A stretch of 64,000 nt of DNA from the NCBI GenBank assembly GCA_043553855.1, contig CP121336.1:3920772-3984771 (forward strand). Direction: 5' to 3'. Within the stretch, counting starts at the first letter, position 1. Every line of letters starts with the position of its first letter. Source of the DNA: JAUIAS01 sp030425395 (lineage in GTDB: Bacteria; Pseudomonadota; Alphaproteobacteria; Rhodobacterales; Rhodobacteraceae). The translations under genes and the position numbers were made by a program. The notes under the pieces are model-generated. The model did no database searches, was not told where the DNA came from, and saw only the letters and a program-made list of their open reading frames with translations. Below are positions 45,583-55,018 of this stretch, one piece after another.

Positions 45583-46722
45583 CTACAGATCGATGCCGTT
45601 GAGCAGCGCGCTCATGCGTTCCAAGCCCAGATCAAGCCGCGCCTCGGCACCGCCACCCACACCCAACCGGATGTGATCCGGCATTCCATAGGAACTTCCC
45701 GGCAGCAAGAACACCCGGTAGGGATCGGCCAGCAAACGGCGCGCAAAGGCATCGCCATCCATCCCGCCGACCCTGTCCTTGTCCAGCCGCGCCAACCCGA
45801 TCAACCCGGCCTCGGGGCGGTGCCAGTCAATCTGGGGATGCGCGGCGACAAAGTTGTCCAACACCTCAAGATTGTCGCGCCCCACTTTGCGCGCAGCCTC
45901 TAGCGCCGGATGCAAGCGATCTGGGCGCAAGGCGATCTCGGCCATCACCTCGCCCATGATATTCATGATCTCCGAACTGTTTTCGCGCAGAATGATCGCA
46001 TCCCAAACCAGATCCGCATCGCGACAAATCAGCCAACCGGTGCGCAGCCCTTGCAGGCCCAACGCCTTGGACACGCTGCCGGTGGTAATGCCCCGATCAT
46101 ACATCCCGGCAATCGAAGGGGCGCGTTGGCCGGACCATTCCAGCCCGGCATAAACCTCATCAACCAGCAGCCAAGCCCTGACCCGTTCGGCGATGTGCAC
46201 AAGTCGGGACAACTCGGCCTCGGTCATCAGGCGTCCGGTGGGGTTGTTCGGGTTCGTCAGAAAGATCAGGCGCGTCCGGTCGTTGACCGCGGCCTCCAAC
46301 GCATCGAAAGGCAAAGCCCAACCCGCCGCCTCATCGCGGTCGATAACGCGCACTCTGGCCCCGACCGCTTGCGCCAAGACCTCGGCCTGTGGCCAGCCGG
46401 GGCGTTCCACAACAACCTCATCGCCCGGTTGCACCAACTGCATGAAAGCAAGGTAATTCGCCTCGGCAGCCCCTGCCGTGATCAACACGTCATCCGCCGC
46501 GCAGCATCCGCCCAATCCCGCCTGTTCGATCACCCGTTCACGCAGGGCAGGCAATCCGCGAAACGACTTTTGGTTCCAGTCCAAAGACAGATCAGGGTCC
46601 AGCGCATCCAGAAAATCACCAAGCTTGGGCGATGGTGCCAACGAGAACCCGATAAAGGCTTCCGGTTCAGCTTCGGTCGTGTCCAGCAGATACTGGAACA
46701 GGGTGTGTATCTTGACTTTCAT
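45583..46722 (-). CDS. Class I/II aminotransferase
   Basis: The 379-residue fold type I PLP enzyme has TNPNNPTGRLM, LLVDEVYAGLEW and the Schiff-base lysine in TTGSVSKALGLQGLRTGW. The AspAT-superfamily pattern lets it act on many amino acids. It is the first gene of a leftward run that continues with the kynureninase-like fusion and a peptide-type importer. The ATG at 46722 has a G-rich stretch upstream; an in-frame start at 46788 would overlap the divergent hydrolase gene. Confidence 0.87.
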   Translation of the reverse strand: MKVKIHTLFQYLLDTTEAEPEAFIGFSLAPSPKLGDFLDALDPDLSLDWNQKSFRGLPALRERVIEQAGLGGCCAADDVLITAGAAEANYLAFMQLVQPGDEVVVERPGWPQAEVLAQAVGARVRVIDRDEAAGWALPFDALEAAVNDRTRLIFLTNPNNPTGRLMTEAELSRLVHIAERVRAWLLVDEVYAGLEWSGQRAPSIAGMYDRGITTGSVSKALGLQGLRTGWLICRDADLVWDAIILRENSSEIMNIMGEVMAEIALRPDRLHPALEAARKVGRDNLEVLDNFVAAHPQIDWHRPEAGLIGLARLDKDRVGGMDGDAFARRLLADPYRVFLLPGSSYGMPDHIRLGVGGGAEARLDLGLERMSALLNGIDL

Positions 46723-46765
46723 GCCCGCCCCGCGATGCTCGCCACCTGTGATAAGGAGAGGTGTG

Positions 46766-47524
46766 ATGCAGGCAGACGGATTTGTCAAAGGGCGTCCGGT
46801 GGCGCTTTTCGTGCTGGATTACGGGTTGTTCCGGGTGCACGCCAATGGCCGCATCATCGGCATCTGTGGTTATCTGATCCAGACGGATGCAGGCGAAAAC
46901 ATCCTTGTGGATACCGGGTTTCCGGCGAAATACGCTCATGACACCGACGCCGCCACGCAAGAGGACCGGCTTTATGAATTTGGCGAGGTGCTGGAATGCG
47001 GCCCGAAGAACTTGCCCGCGGCGCAACTGGCCACTCTGGGATTGGGCGCACAGGATATCTGCCTGCATATCGTGACACACACCCATATTGATCACGTTGG
47101 CGGCCTTCATGATTTTCCTGACGCGCCGATCCTCATATCGGCCATCGAACGCGCCCTGCCGCGCCCGCTCTATTGGGGACAGGTTCAACCGATGGACTGG
47201 CCCGATCAAACCTATCTTCTGGTGCACGGCGATACCGCCCTTGGCCCCGGCCTTGATGTCTTTGAGGTGCCGGGCCACGCGCCGGGCCAGTTGGCCCTGA
47301 TGGTCGACCTGCCGGAAACGGGCAAGGTCCTGCTGACCGGGGATGCCATTTCGCGCCCCGCGGAAATCGACGAAAAATTCGCAGGATCGTGGGACGAACC
47401 GCAAGCCCGCTCCAGCGCCGCGCGGTTGATGGCGGCGGCGGAGGCGACGGGAGCCTTTGTCATCTATGGCCATTCGCCCGAGCAATGGCCCACCCTGCGC
47501 AAAGCCCCAAAGGGGTATTCCTAA
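46766..47524 (+). CDS. MBL-fold hydrolase, N-acyl-homoserine-lactonase-like
   Basis: The 252-residue protein has THTHIDHVGGL (H-x-H-x-D-H), VPGHAPGQLAL and LTGDAI, the metal ligands of AttM/AiiA-type lactonases. It also has the usual N-terminal ILVDTGFP strand. It may open lactone rings or hydrolyse thioesters; quorum quenching is only one possibility. AAGGAGA precedes the ATG at 46766. It is divergent from the aminotransferase gene (43 bases apart) and overlaps the convergent SDR stop by 4 bases. Confidence 0.82.
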   Translation: MQADGFVKGRPVALFVLDYGLFRVHANGRIIGICGYLIQTDAGENILVDTGFPAKYAHDTDAATQEDRLYEFGEVLECGPKNLPAAQLATLGLGAQDICLHIVTHTHIDHVGGLHDFPDAPILISAIERALPRPLYWGQVQPMDWPDQTYLLVHGDTALGPGLDVFEVPGHAPGQLALMVDLPETGKVLLTGDAISRPAEIDEKFAGSWDEPQARSSAARLMAAAEATGAFVIYGHSPEQWPTLRKAPKGYS

Positions 47525-48255
47525 CGCACATCCCGCCCTTGGTTTAGAATAATGACATTGCCGCTGCTGATATCTCCGGCGGGTGAAATCAGGAAATCCA
47601 CCCATGCGGCGATCTCATCGGCTTGCATCGCGCGCCCGTGGGGCATCGCGGAAATGGCCTTTTGCAGCACGTCGTCGCTCAGAACACCGAAAAGCGGTGT
47701 TTCCGTCATCGCCGGCGCGATCGAATTCACCGCGATCCGGTCGCTGGCATAGCGGCGCGCCAGGTCCTTGGTCAGGGTGTCCATCGCGGCCTTGGACGCG
47801 CGGTAATGCGGCGGGTCGAAAACATCAAAGTTATATGCCCCGTTGGATGAGATATTGACGATCTTGCGCACCCCGTCGCGCCCCGCCATCAGCTTGATCG
47901 CCGCCTGACAGCAATAGAACGCGGACGAGAAATTGATCGCCATCTGACGATTGAATTCATCCGCTGGAATGTCGGGAAAGTCGGACATAAAGCAGGTGCC
48001 CGCGTTGTTGACCAGTGCATCCACACCGCCCTGATCGCGCGCGATGTCATCAAAGGCCCGGTTCACCGCCGTCTCATCAGTCAGGTCGGCAATCCGCGCG
48101 ACAAAGGCATCCCCCAGCCCATCGCCCGTAGCCGCCAGCCCGTCCGCGTCGATATCCAGCCCCACGACGGTCAATCCGCTCTGCACCAGCTTGCGCGAAA
48201 TTGCACGGCCCATGCCACCCGCAGCCCCCGTCACGACAGCAATCCTGCCTGTCAT
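47521..48255 (-). CDS. Short-chain dehydrogenase/reductase
   Basis: The 244-residue classical SDR has TGAAGGMGRAI (NAD(P) loop), LVNNAG, the catalytic serine in VNISSNGAYNF and YRASK (Tyr and Lys). D35 after the second strand (VVGLDIDADG) favours NAD over NADP. It could oxidise an alcohol made by neighbouring enzymes. It follows the LivK-type gene on the same strand, but a strong terminator sits between them. Confidence 0.87.
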   Translation of the reverse strand: MTGRIAVVTGAAGGMGRAISRKLVQSGLTVVGLDIDADGLAATGDGLGDAFVARIADLTDETAVNRAFDDIARDQGGVDALVNNAGTCFMSDFPDIPADEFNRQMAINFSSAFYCCQAAIKLMAGRDGVRKIVNISSNGAYNFDVFDPPHYRASKAAMDTLTKDLARRYASDRIAVNSIAPAMTETPLFGVLSDDVLQKAISAMPHGRAMQADEIAAWVDFLISPAGDISSGNVIILNQGRDVR

Positions 48256-48276
48256 CGTCCCGCCCTTTCTGCCAAG

Positions 48277-48307
48277 AAAAAGGCCCCCGGGGCTATCCCC
48301 GGAGGCC
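48277..48307 (-). terminator. Rho-independent terminator of the LivK-type gene
   Basis: On the minus strand GGCCTCCGGGG-ATAG-CCCCGGGGGCC (10 of 11 bases paired) is followed by TTTTTCTT. It lies about 20 bases after the binding-protein stop at 48328 and isolates the SDR gene downstream. Confidence 0.9.
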
Positions 48308-48327
48308 GTCGTTTCAATCAGTGTTGA

Positions 48328-49509
48328 TCACCGGTACTGAACGGTTTCAAACTTGCCGTCCTTGACGATTACCTGACGATAGTTTCCGGCGCTTTCGCCA
48401 TTGCCGATCATCTCGACCGCCGATGCTCCGACATAATCGACATCGCCACCGTCCTTGAGGATCTGCAACGCCTTTGCCAATTCTCCGGGATAGATCTTTT
48501 CACCCGGCGCGTTGGCTACTTCGAACACCTTGTCCTTGAGCATCGCGCTTTCGGACGATCCCGCGGCCTGCATTGCGAGCATCAAAAGGGCCGCCGCATC
48601 ATAGGATTCCGGCGTAAACGGCGACGTGCCGTCAAAGCCGTTGGCCTCTGCGATTTCCGAATAGATCGCCGAACCGGGGCTGTCGGTGCCCGCGACCTGT
48701 CCGAAGGATCCGTTCAGATCGTCACCGATGGTCAGGATGTTATCGCCGATCATGCCACCGGGCAGAACAAAGCGATCCCATGCGCCGGTATCAAGCGACC
48801 CTTCGATGATGCCGCGTCCGCCCTGATCGAGATAACCAGCAACGACAAGGATATCCCCGCCCGCCGAGGCAAGCGTCGCGACTTCGGCCGAGTAATCAGC
48901 CTTGCCGTCCTCATGGGAAATATTGACCGTGATTTCACCGCCCGCGGCTTCGAACGCGTTCTTGAAGCTGTCAGCCAGACCCTTGCCATAGTCATTGTTG
49001 GTGTAGGTCAGCGCGACGGATTTGATCCCTTCTTCCATCAATATGTCAGTCATCACCTGACCTTCACGCGCATCCGACGGTGCGGTGCGGAAGAACAGGC
49101 CGTCATCCTCGGCAGTCGACAGACCCGGGGATGTGGCGGATGGGGAAATCATCACGATGCCGTTGGCGCGCGCCACGTTTTGCAGGATTGCACCTGTCAC
49201 GCCGGAACAATCGGCGCCCACGATGGCGTTGACCTTGTCGGACGTGACAAGCCGTTCCGCGGCGGCGGTGGCTGCGGTCGAATCGATACAGGTTGAGTCA
49301 CCGCGCACGGACGTGACCGTGGCTCCGTCCAGCAAAAGACCGCTGTCGCTGACTTCTTTCATGGCCAGTTCCGCGCCCGCCGCCATCGGTCCGGTCAGGG
49401 ATTCAATCGGTCCCGTAAACCCAAAGATCACGCCCAGCTTGATTTCTTCGGCATTGGCGGTTGTGGCCAGCAGAACGGCAGTTGTTCCTGCCGCGATCAG
49501 TTTTTTCAT
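48328..49509 (-). CDS. Branched-chain amino-acid-type ABC substrate-binding protein (LivK-like)
   Basis: The 393-residue periplasmic protein (Peripla_BP_6) has a short signal peptide (LIAAGTTAVLLATTANA), then IKLGVIFGFTGPIESLTGPM, NAIVGADCSGVTGAI and ALTYTNNDYGKGLADSF. No LivHMGF genes flank it, so it must work with a transporter encoded elsewhere. It is a single-gene unit: 94 bases of spacer upstream, a strong terminator downstream. The ligand is unknown. Confidence 0.9.
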   Translation of the reverse strand: MKKLIAAGTTAVLLATTANAEEIKLGVIFGFTGPIESLTGPMAAGAELAMKEVSDSGLLLDGATVTSVRGDSTCIDSTAATAAAERLVTSDKVNAIVGADCSGVTGAILQNVARANGIVMISPSATSPGLSTAEDDGLFFRTAPSDAREGQVMTDILMEEGIKSVALTYTNNDYGKGLADSFKNAFEAAGGEITVNISHEDGKADYSAEVATLASAGGDILVVAGYLDQGGRGIIEGSLDTGAWDRFVLPGGMIGDNILTIGDDLNGSFGQVAGTDSPGSAIYSEIAEANGFDGTSPFTPESYDAAALLMLAMQAAGSSESAMLKDKVFEVANAPGEKIYPGELAKALQILKDGGDVDYVGASAVEMIGNGESAGNYRQVIVKDGKFETVQYR

Positions 49510-49603
49510 GTTTTTCTCCCGGTTTTATTGTTTTCACTGGCTCAGATCACACTGTTTTCCCAAAATGCACAAGTCATATGTAGCAAGAAGACGGGATTGC
49601 GGA

Positions 49604-50593
49604 TCAGTCTCCACGGCCCTGCGCAGCCATAAGGGCGGCATAACGCTGCGCCCCCATCAGACCAAAATCGGGCCGCTGCAAGAGGTAGACGTCAAGCGCG
49701 CTTCGGTGCCGGGTAAAGCGACCGCCGGATCGCAGCCGATCCACGAATTCGGCGTCAAAGAGCCACGGGTTCTTTTGGGCGATCCCCCCGACAAGGAACA
49801 CGCCCCCCGTAGCCCCAAAGCTCAGCCCGAGATCCCCGGCAAGCTGGGCAAGATAGGTCTTGAAAATGGACACGACCCGCACCGCTTCGGGGTCGGACCC
49901 TGCGCGCGCCGTGGTAAAGATCGCTTGGGGCGTCATGTCGGTATGGGGCTTGCCCCGGACCGATTGCACCGCGCGATACATCATCGGCAACCCGGTCCCG
50001 CTTAGGATCGCTTCTGCTTCCAATGTCAGGGTCTGTCCAAAGAACGCCTCCGGCCAGAGATTGCGCAATGCCTCGAAGACATCGGCATCTTCGCGTGTTC
50101 GCGGGCCGATCCCGGCATGACCGCCCTCGCCCACGATGGCGTGAAGCCCGCCGTGTATGGGGCTGATGGCCCCAACGCCCAGACCGGTGCCCGGCCCGAT
50201 GACCAGCCGGGTGCCCGATCCGGGCCGGGCGCTGCCACAGATCACACTCAGGTCGCTCGGGTCCACATCGGACACGGCCCAGGCTGCGGCGGCAAAATCG
50301 TTGATGATATGAACCTGTCTTGCACCGATGGCGTCGCGCAGGTCATCACCATTCAGGCGATGACCGGTATTGGTCAGATGCACCGCGTTGCCCGCGACCG
50401 GCCCCGCCACGGCCAACACCGCGATATCGGGCGGGCTGTGACGCGACGAGCAATACCTGAGCGCAAGCGAAACAAGGCTTTGACCGGGTTCTGTTTCATA
50501 AGCCTTGGTATCGATCACCCTGTCCCCCTGACACGCCGCGAACCGGGCATTTGTTCCACCGATATCGGCAATCAAAGTCCAAGTGTCCGCCAT
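49604..50593 (-). CDS. glk: Glucokinase
   Basis: The 329-residue protein of the Glk (group I bacterial glucokinase) family opens LIADIGGTNARFA (phosphate-1) and contains NDFAAAAWAV, LVIGPGTGLGVG and GEGGHAGIGP. It phosphorylates glucose for the Entner-Doudoroff genes that precede it on the same strand. A 344-base spacer separates it from pgi, so it may have its own promoter. Confidence 0.9.
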   Translation of the reverse strand: MADTWTLIADIGGTNARFAACQGDRVIDTKAYETEPGQSLVSLALRYCSSRHSPPDIAVLAVAGPVAGNAVHLTNTGHRLNGDDLRDAIGARQVHIINDFAAAAWAVSDVDPSDLSVICGSARPGSGTRLVIGPGTGLGVGAISPIHGGLHAIVGEGGHAGIGPRTREDADVFEALRNLWPEAFFGQTLTLEAEAILSGTGLPMMYRAVQSVRGKPHTDMTPQAIFTTARAGSDPEAVRVVSIFKTYLAQLAGDLGLSFGATGGVFLVGGIAQKNPWLFDAEFVDRLRSGGRFTRHRSALDVYLLQRPDFGLMGAQRYAALMAAQGRGD

Positions 50594-50937
50594 AGGGTCA
50601 TCCGGTCTGCTGAGGCATCACAAGGGGCAGGATGGCCCCCATTTATCAACTTTGGCAGGTTTCGCGCCAACGGCCCAGCCGTAGAAAGACCGCGATCCAA
50701 AGTTCCAACCGTTGCCCCGAGTGATTGATGTGGTTCACCTTGGCCATGTCGATACGTTCAGCGACAAATTCGCCGCGCGGACAGCGCAGCGGTGCTATCC
50801 GCAGGTGTCTGTTCACATATCTGAAAGGCCGCATCGCGGTGTGAGTGTGGTTCGTCACACAGGAACGACGAGGGTTAACTGATAATACCCCAGACATGCA
50901 AAGCAGCCGGGCCTTGTGACCAAAAATGCGACACCCG
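50594..50937. other. Spacer between pgi and glk with no convincing gene
   Basis: This 344-base stretch lies downstream of pgi and upstream of glk on the minus strand. Short frames exist, for example one ending at 50646, but have no Shine-Dalgarno and no recognisable motif. I see no strong terminator. Confidence 0.5.
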
Positions 50938-52545
50938 TCAGACCGACAGCTTGCCAAGAAGCCCGCGTGTGGAGCCATCCTTGGCCGCCGCGCTGGCCCC
51001 CTCGACCATCGGCAACAAGGTGCTGGCCAGTTCCTTGCCAAGCTCAACCCCCCATTGATCAAAGGAAGTGATGCCCCAGATGACCCCCTCAACGAACACC
51101 CGGTGTTCATAAAGCGCAATGATCTGACCCAACACGAAAGGCGTCAGCTTGGGATAGGCAAGCGTGACCGATGGGCGATTGCCCGGGAACGTCCGCTGAT
51201 GCGCCTGTGCCTCCAGCGCATCGCCCTTGTATCCAAGGCGCGCGGCGATGGCCTTGGCCTGTTCAAAGGTTCGGCCAACCATCATCGCTTCGGATTGGGC
51301 AAGGCAATTCGCCTTGAGAAGGTCGTGATGTTCCTTCAGCTCGGCCTCATGGCCCTGTGCAGCTATCAGAAATTCGGCCGGGACAATCTCGGTCCCTTGA
51401 TGCAAAAGCTGAAAGAACGCGTGTTGACCGTTGGTTCCCGGTTCGCCCCAGACGATGGGACCGGACTGTCGGGTCAGCTTGGTGCCATCTTTTGACACCC
51501 GCTTGCCGTTGCTCTCCATATCCAATTGCTGCAGATACGCAGGCAACCGCGCAAGGCGATGATCGTAAGGCAGGACAGCGCGGGTGGAATACCCGCAGAT
51601 GTTCCGGTGCCAGACCCCCACCAAGGCAAGAAGCACGGGCAGGTTGTCCGCAAACGGAGCCGTGAGGAAATGCCTGTCCATAGCGCGGCCACCGGCAAGC
51701 AACGCGCGAAAATGGTCTGCGCCCACGGCCAGCATGATCGGCAAGCCAACAGGCCCCCACAGCGAATAGCGCCCGCCAACCCAATCGGCAAACCCGAACA
51801 CGCGATCCGGGTCGATGCCCATGTCGGCGGTTTTCTCAAGGTTGGTAGACACCGCCGCAAGATGATCCGCCACGTCATCACCGATGCCTGCCCGCAGCCA
51901 TCCAAGCACCGTTTGCGCATTTGTCATGGTTTCGATGGTGGTAAACGTCTTGGACGCAATGACCACCAGTGTCGTTGTAGGGTCCAGATCGCGCAGCGTA
52001 TCGGTCACATGTGCGCCGTCGATGTTCGACACGAAATGGCAACGCGGCCCGCAATGGTAAGGCGCCAGCGCAAGCGTCGCCATAACCGGCCCCAGATCCG
52101 ACCCCCCGATCCCGATGTTCACCACATCAGTGAACCGTTTTCCCGCCCGCGAAACAATCTCGCCGGACTGGATGCCCGCGACGAAGCGTTCCATCCGTGT
52201 CAGGGTCCGCGCAATCTCCGGGCGCACGTCATCGCCATCCACGATCAGCGGCGGCGAAGGATCGGCCCGCAAGGCCGTGTGCAGAACGGCGCGGTCTTCT
52301 GTCGTGTTGATCTTTTCGCCCGCGAACATCGCGTCCCGGGTCGCCGCCACACCTGCGTTGGTGGCAAGATCAATCAACAGCGCCCGTGATTCTCCATCCA
52401 GATTGGTCTTGGAATAATCCAGCAGCAAACCATCGCTTTGCGCCGAAAACCGGTCAAACCGGGTCGGGTCATCAAACAGGGACAGGATCGCGCGATCCTT
52501 TACCGCGCCATGCGTCTGTTCAAGCCGGACCCAGACGTCGTCCAT
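50938..52545 (-). CDS. pgi: Glucose-6-phosphate isomerase
   Basis: The product is 535 residues, close to the usual length. The family blocks VNIGIGGSDLGPVM, VVIASKTFTTIETMTNA and FGFADWVGGRYSLWGPVG are intact, as is the C-terminal GITSFDQWGVELGK with the active-site region. It interconverts glucose-6-P and fructose-6-P, linking the fructokinase to zwf. Two adjacent ATGs (52548 and 52545) are possible; GGGAG is 7 bases from the second, while the first would give an ATGA overlap with eda. Confidence 0.95.
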   Translation of the reverse strand: MDDVWVRLEQTHGAVKDRAILSLFDDPTRFDRFSAQSDGLLLDYSKTNLDGESRALLIDLATNAGVAATRDAMFAGEKINTTEDRAVLHTALRADPSPPLIVDGDDVRPEIARTLTRMERFVAGIQSGEIVSRAGKRFTDVVNIGIGGSDLGPVMATLALAPYHCGPRCHFVSNIDGAHVTDTLRDLDPTTTLVVIASKTFTTIETMTNAQTVLGWLRAGIGDDVADHLAAVSTNLEKTADMGIDPDRVFGFADWVGGRYSLWGPVGLPIMLAVGADHFRALLAGGRAMDRHFLTAPFADNLPVLLALVGVWHRNICGYSTRAVLPYDHRLARLPAYLQQLDMESNGKRVSKDGTKLTRQSGPIVWGEPGTNGQHAFFQLLHQGTEIVPAEFLIAAQGHEAELKEHHDLLKANCLAQSEAMMVGRTFEQAKAIAARLGYKGDALEAQAHQRTFPGNRPSVTLAYPKLTPFVLGQIIALYEHRVFVEGVIWGITSFDQWGVELGKELASTLLPMVEGASAAAKDGSTRGLLGKLSV

Positions 52546-53195
52546 CATGCGGCTCCCAGTTTGGCAGCATCGCGTGCAAGGCTTTCGATCTCGGCCCATT
52601 TCCCGGCGGCAACCAGATCCTTGGGCGCGACCCAGCTTCCCCCGGCGCACAAGACGTTGTCCAGACTCAGATAGCTTGCGGCATTGGCCGTGTTGACACC
52701 CCCGGTTGGGCAAAAGCTGATTTGCGGAAGCGGCGCGCCGATCGCCTTGAGCGCGGGTGCTCCGCCAGATGCCTCGGCGGGAAAGAACTTGAGCATGTCA
52801 TAGCCCCGCGCCAGCAGGCGCATGGCTTCGCTTGCCGTGGCCGCGCCGGGCAGCAAGGGAAGGCCCTCGGCCTCGCAGGCGGCAAGCAGTTCATCGGTGG
52901 CACCCGGTGAGACGCCAAAAGTTGCCCCCGCGTCCTTGGCGGCGCGCACGTCCTCAGGTGTGACAAGCGTCCCTGCCCCGACACATCCGCCCGCGACTTG
53001 CGACATCGCGCGGATCGCATCAAGCGCGGCCGGGGTGCGCAACGTCACCTCAAGCGCAGGAAGCCCCCCCGCAATCAGGGCTTCTGCCAGAGGCGCGGCA
53101 GCGGCGGCATCATCCACGACCAGAACCGGGACGATTGGCGCAAGAGCGCAAATCTCTCGGGTTTGCTGGCTGGCAGTCTGGGGGGACAGGTTCAT
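52545..53195 (-). CDS. eda: KDPG aldolase (2-dehydro-3-deoxy-phosphogluconate aldolase)
   Basis: The 216-residue protein has PVLVVDD, LEVTLRTPAALDAI with the catalytic glutamate, and the Schiff-base lysine in DMLKFFPAEASGG. The FCPTGGVN phosphate site is also present. It splits KDPG to pyruvate and glyceraldehyde-3-P. It starts 1 base after the edd stop and overlaps or abuts pgi, so it sits in the middle of a compact Entner-Doudoroff operon. Confidence 0.95.
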   Translation of the reverse strand: MNLSPQTASQQTREICALAPIVPVLVVDDAAAAAPLAEALIAGGLPALEVTLRTPAALDAIRAMSQVAGGCVGAGTLVTPEDVRAAKDAGATFGVSPGATDELLAACEAEGLPLLPGAATASEAMRLLARGYDMLKFFPAEASGGAPALKAIGAPLPQISFCPTGGVNTANAASYLSLDNVLCAGGSWVAPKDLVAAGKWAEIESLARDAAKLGAA

Positions 53196-53196
53196 A

Positions 53197-55005
53197 TCAA
53201 ACTCCGAATACGGTCGCGCCGGTATCGGCGGAGCCTACTGTGTTGCGGAACGCCGCGAACAATTCGCGGCCTGTTCCGTGCTGGTTGGCGCTTAGATCGG
53301 CCTGAACCGCTTTCCGCGTGATAACATCCGGGCTCAGGATATCAAGAACACCCGCAGTTGCATCGACGCGCAGGATATCGCCATCGCGCAATTTGGCAAT
53401 CGGGCCGCCGTCCAGCGCCTCGGGGCAGACGTGAATCGCGGCGGGAACCTTGCCGGATGCGCCTGACATCCGCCCGTCGGTCACAAGAGCCACCTTTTGC
53501 CCGCGCCCTTGCAGGATCGACAGCAGCGGCGTCAGACTGTGAAGCTCGGGCATACCGTTTGCCTTGGGGCCCTGAAAGCGCACCACGATAATCACGTCGC
53601 CGGTCAACTCGCCCGCCTTGAAGGCGGTCTTGACCGCGTCCTGATCGGCAAAAACCCGCGCCGGAGCTTCGACAATCTGATGTTCGGGCGCAACCGCCGA
53701 CACCTTGATGACCGCGGTGCCAAGCGACCCGGCCAGCCGTTTCAACCCGCCGGTGGGCTGGAACGGATCGCTCGCCGGGCGCAAGATTTTGGTGTTGAGG
53801 GTGTCTCTGTCGCCCGGTTGCCACACCAGATCGCCGTCGATCAGCTTGGGTTCGGTTGTATAATTCTCCAAGCCGTCTCCTCCAACCGTCCGGGTATCGG
53901 GATGCAAAAGCCCGGCGTCCAGAAGTTCGCCGATCATATAGGCAAGCCCGCCCGCCGCGTGGAAATGATTCACATCCGCCAACCCGTTTGGATAGACGCG
54001 CGCCATCAGCGGGGTCACTTCGGACAGGTCCGAGAAGTCTTCCCAGTCCAGCACGATGCCGCCCGCGCGCGCCATTGCGACAAGGTGGATCAGCAGGTTG
54101 GTCGATCCGCCTGTGGCATGCAGCCCGACGATGCCATTCACAAATGCCTTTTCATCAAGGATATCGCACACAGGTGTATAGTTTTCACCCATGGCGCTGA
54201 GTGTCAGGGCACGTTTCGCACCGGCGCGGGTCAACGCATCCCGCAGCGGCGTATTCGGCGAAACAAAGCTCGCCCCCGGAAGATGCAGGCCCATGAATTC
54301 CATCAGCATCTGATTGGTGTTGGCCGTGCCGTAGAAGGTGCAGGTGCCAGGGCCATGGTAAGCGGCCATTTCGGCCGCCATCAAAGCGTCGCGCCCCACT
54401 TCACCCGCTGCAAACTTCTGGCGCACCTTGGCCTTTTCATCATTGGGCAATCCACTGAGCATCGGCCCCGCCGGCAGGAACACCGCCGGAAGATGGCCAA
54501 ACGCCTGAGCCGCGATCACAAGACCGGGCACGATCTTGTCACAGACCCCCAGAAACACGGCCGCGTCAAATACGTTGTGCGACAGGGCCACCGATGCCGC
54601 CATCGCGATCACATCACGCGAAAAAAGGCTCAACTCCATGCCCGCCTCGCCCTGCGTGACGCCATCGCACATCGCCGGAACACCACCTGCGACTTGGGCC
54701 GTGCCGCCCGCCTGACGCGCCGCGTCGCGGATCGCATCGGGATAGGTTTCAAACGGCTGATGGGCTGACAACATGTCGTTATAGGCCGTGATAATGCCCA
54801 GGTTGCCAGTTGTTACGGTGGCCAGCCGGGATTTATCCGCCCCGGATGCGGCATAGGCGTGGGCCTGTCCGCTGCATGAAAGGTGGGCGCGCGCCGGGCC
54901 TTTGGCTCGCGCCTGCGCCATCCGGGCAAGGTAAGTTTTGCGCGTGGCTTCGCTGCGCGCGATGATCCGCGCCGTGACCCGGAGCACGGTATCGTTGAGT
55001 GTCAT
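53197..55005 (-). CDS. edd: 6-Phosphogluconate dehydratase
   Basis: The 602-residue member of the IlvD/Edd family has the cluster-type cysteine motifs MCDGVTQGEAGMELSL and GVCDKIVPG plus TGGSTNLLIHL. It dehydrates 6-phosphogluconate to KDPG using an iron-sulfur cluster. The ATG at 55005 is chosen because AGGGA is then about 9 bases upstream; one at 55011 is only 3 from it. It follows zwf by 13 bases. Confidence 0.95.
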   Translation of the reverse strand: MTLNDTVLRVTARIIARSEATRKTYLARMAQARAKGPARAHLSCSGQAHAYAASGADKSRLATVTTGNLGIITAYNDMLSAHQPFETYPDAIRDAARQAGGTAQVAGGVPAMCDGVTQGEAGMELSLFSRDVIAMAASVALSHNVFDAAVFLGVCDKIVPGLVIAAQAFGHLPAVFLPAGPMLSGLPNDEKAKVRQKFAAGEVGRDALMAAEMAAYHGPGTCTFYGTANTNQMLMEFMGLHLPGASFVSPNTPLRDALTRAGAKRALTLSAMGENYTPVCDILDEKAFVNGIVGLHATGGSTNLLIHLVAMARAGGIVLDWEDFSDLSEVTPLMARVYPNGLADVNHFHAAGGLAYMIGELLDAGLLHPDTRTVGGDGLENYTTEPKLIDGDLVWQPGDRDTLNTKILRPASDPFQPTGGLKRLAGSLGTAVIKVSAVAPEHQIVEAPARVFADQDAVKTAFKAGELTGDVIIVVRFQGPKANGMPELHSLTPLLSILQGRGQKVALVTDGRMSGASGKVPAAIHVCPEALDGGPIAKLRDGDILRVDATAGVLDILSPDVITRKAVQADLSANQHGTGRELFAAFRNTVGSADTGATVFGV

Positions 55006-55018
55006 GGTCATCTGTCCC

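Noticed and set aside
50646..50897. Possible small minus-strand gene between pgi and glk
   Set aside because: No Shine-Dalgarno precedes any of the candidate ATGs (50897, 50834, 50732), and the residues show no domain or membrane pattern.
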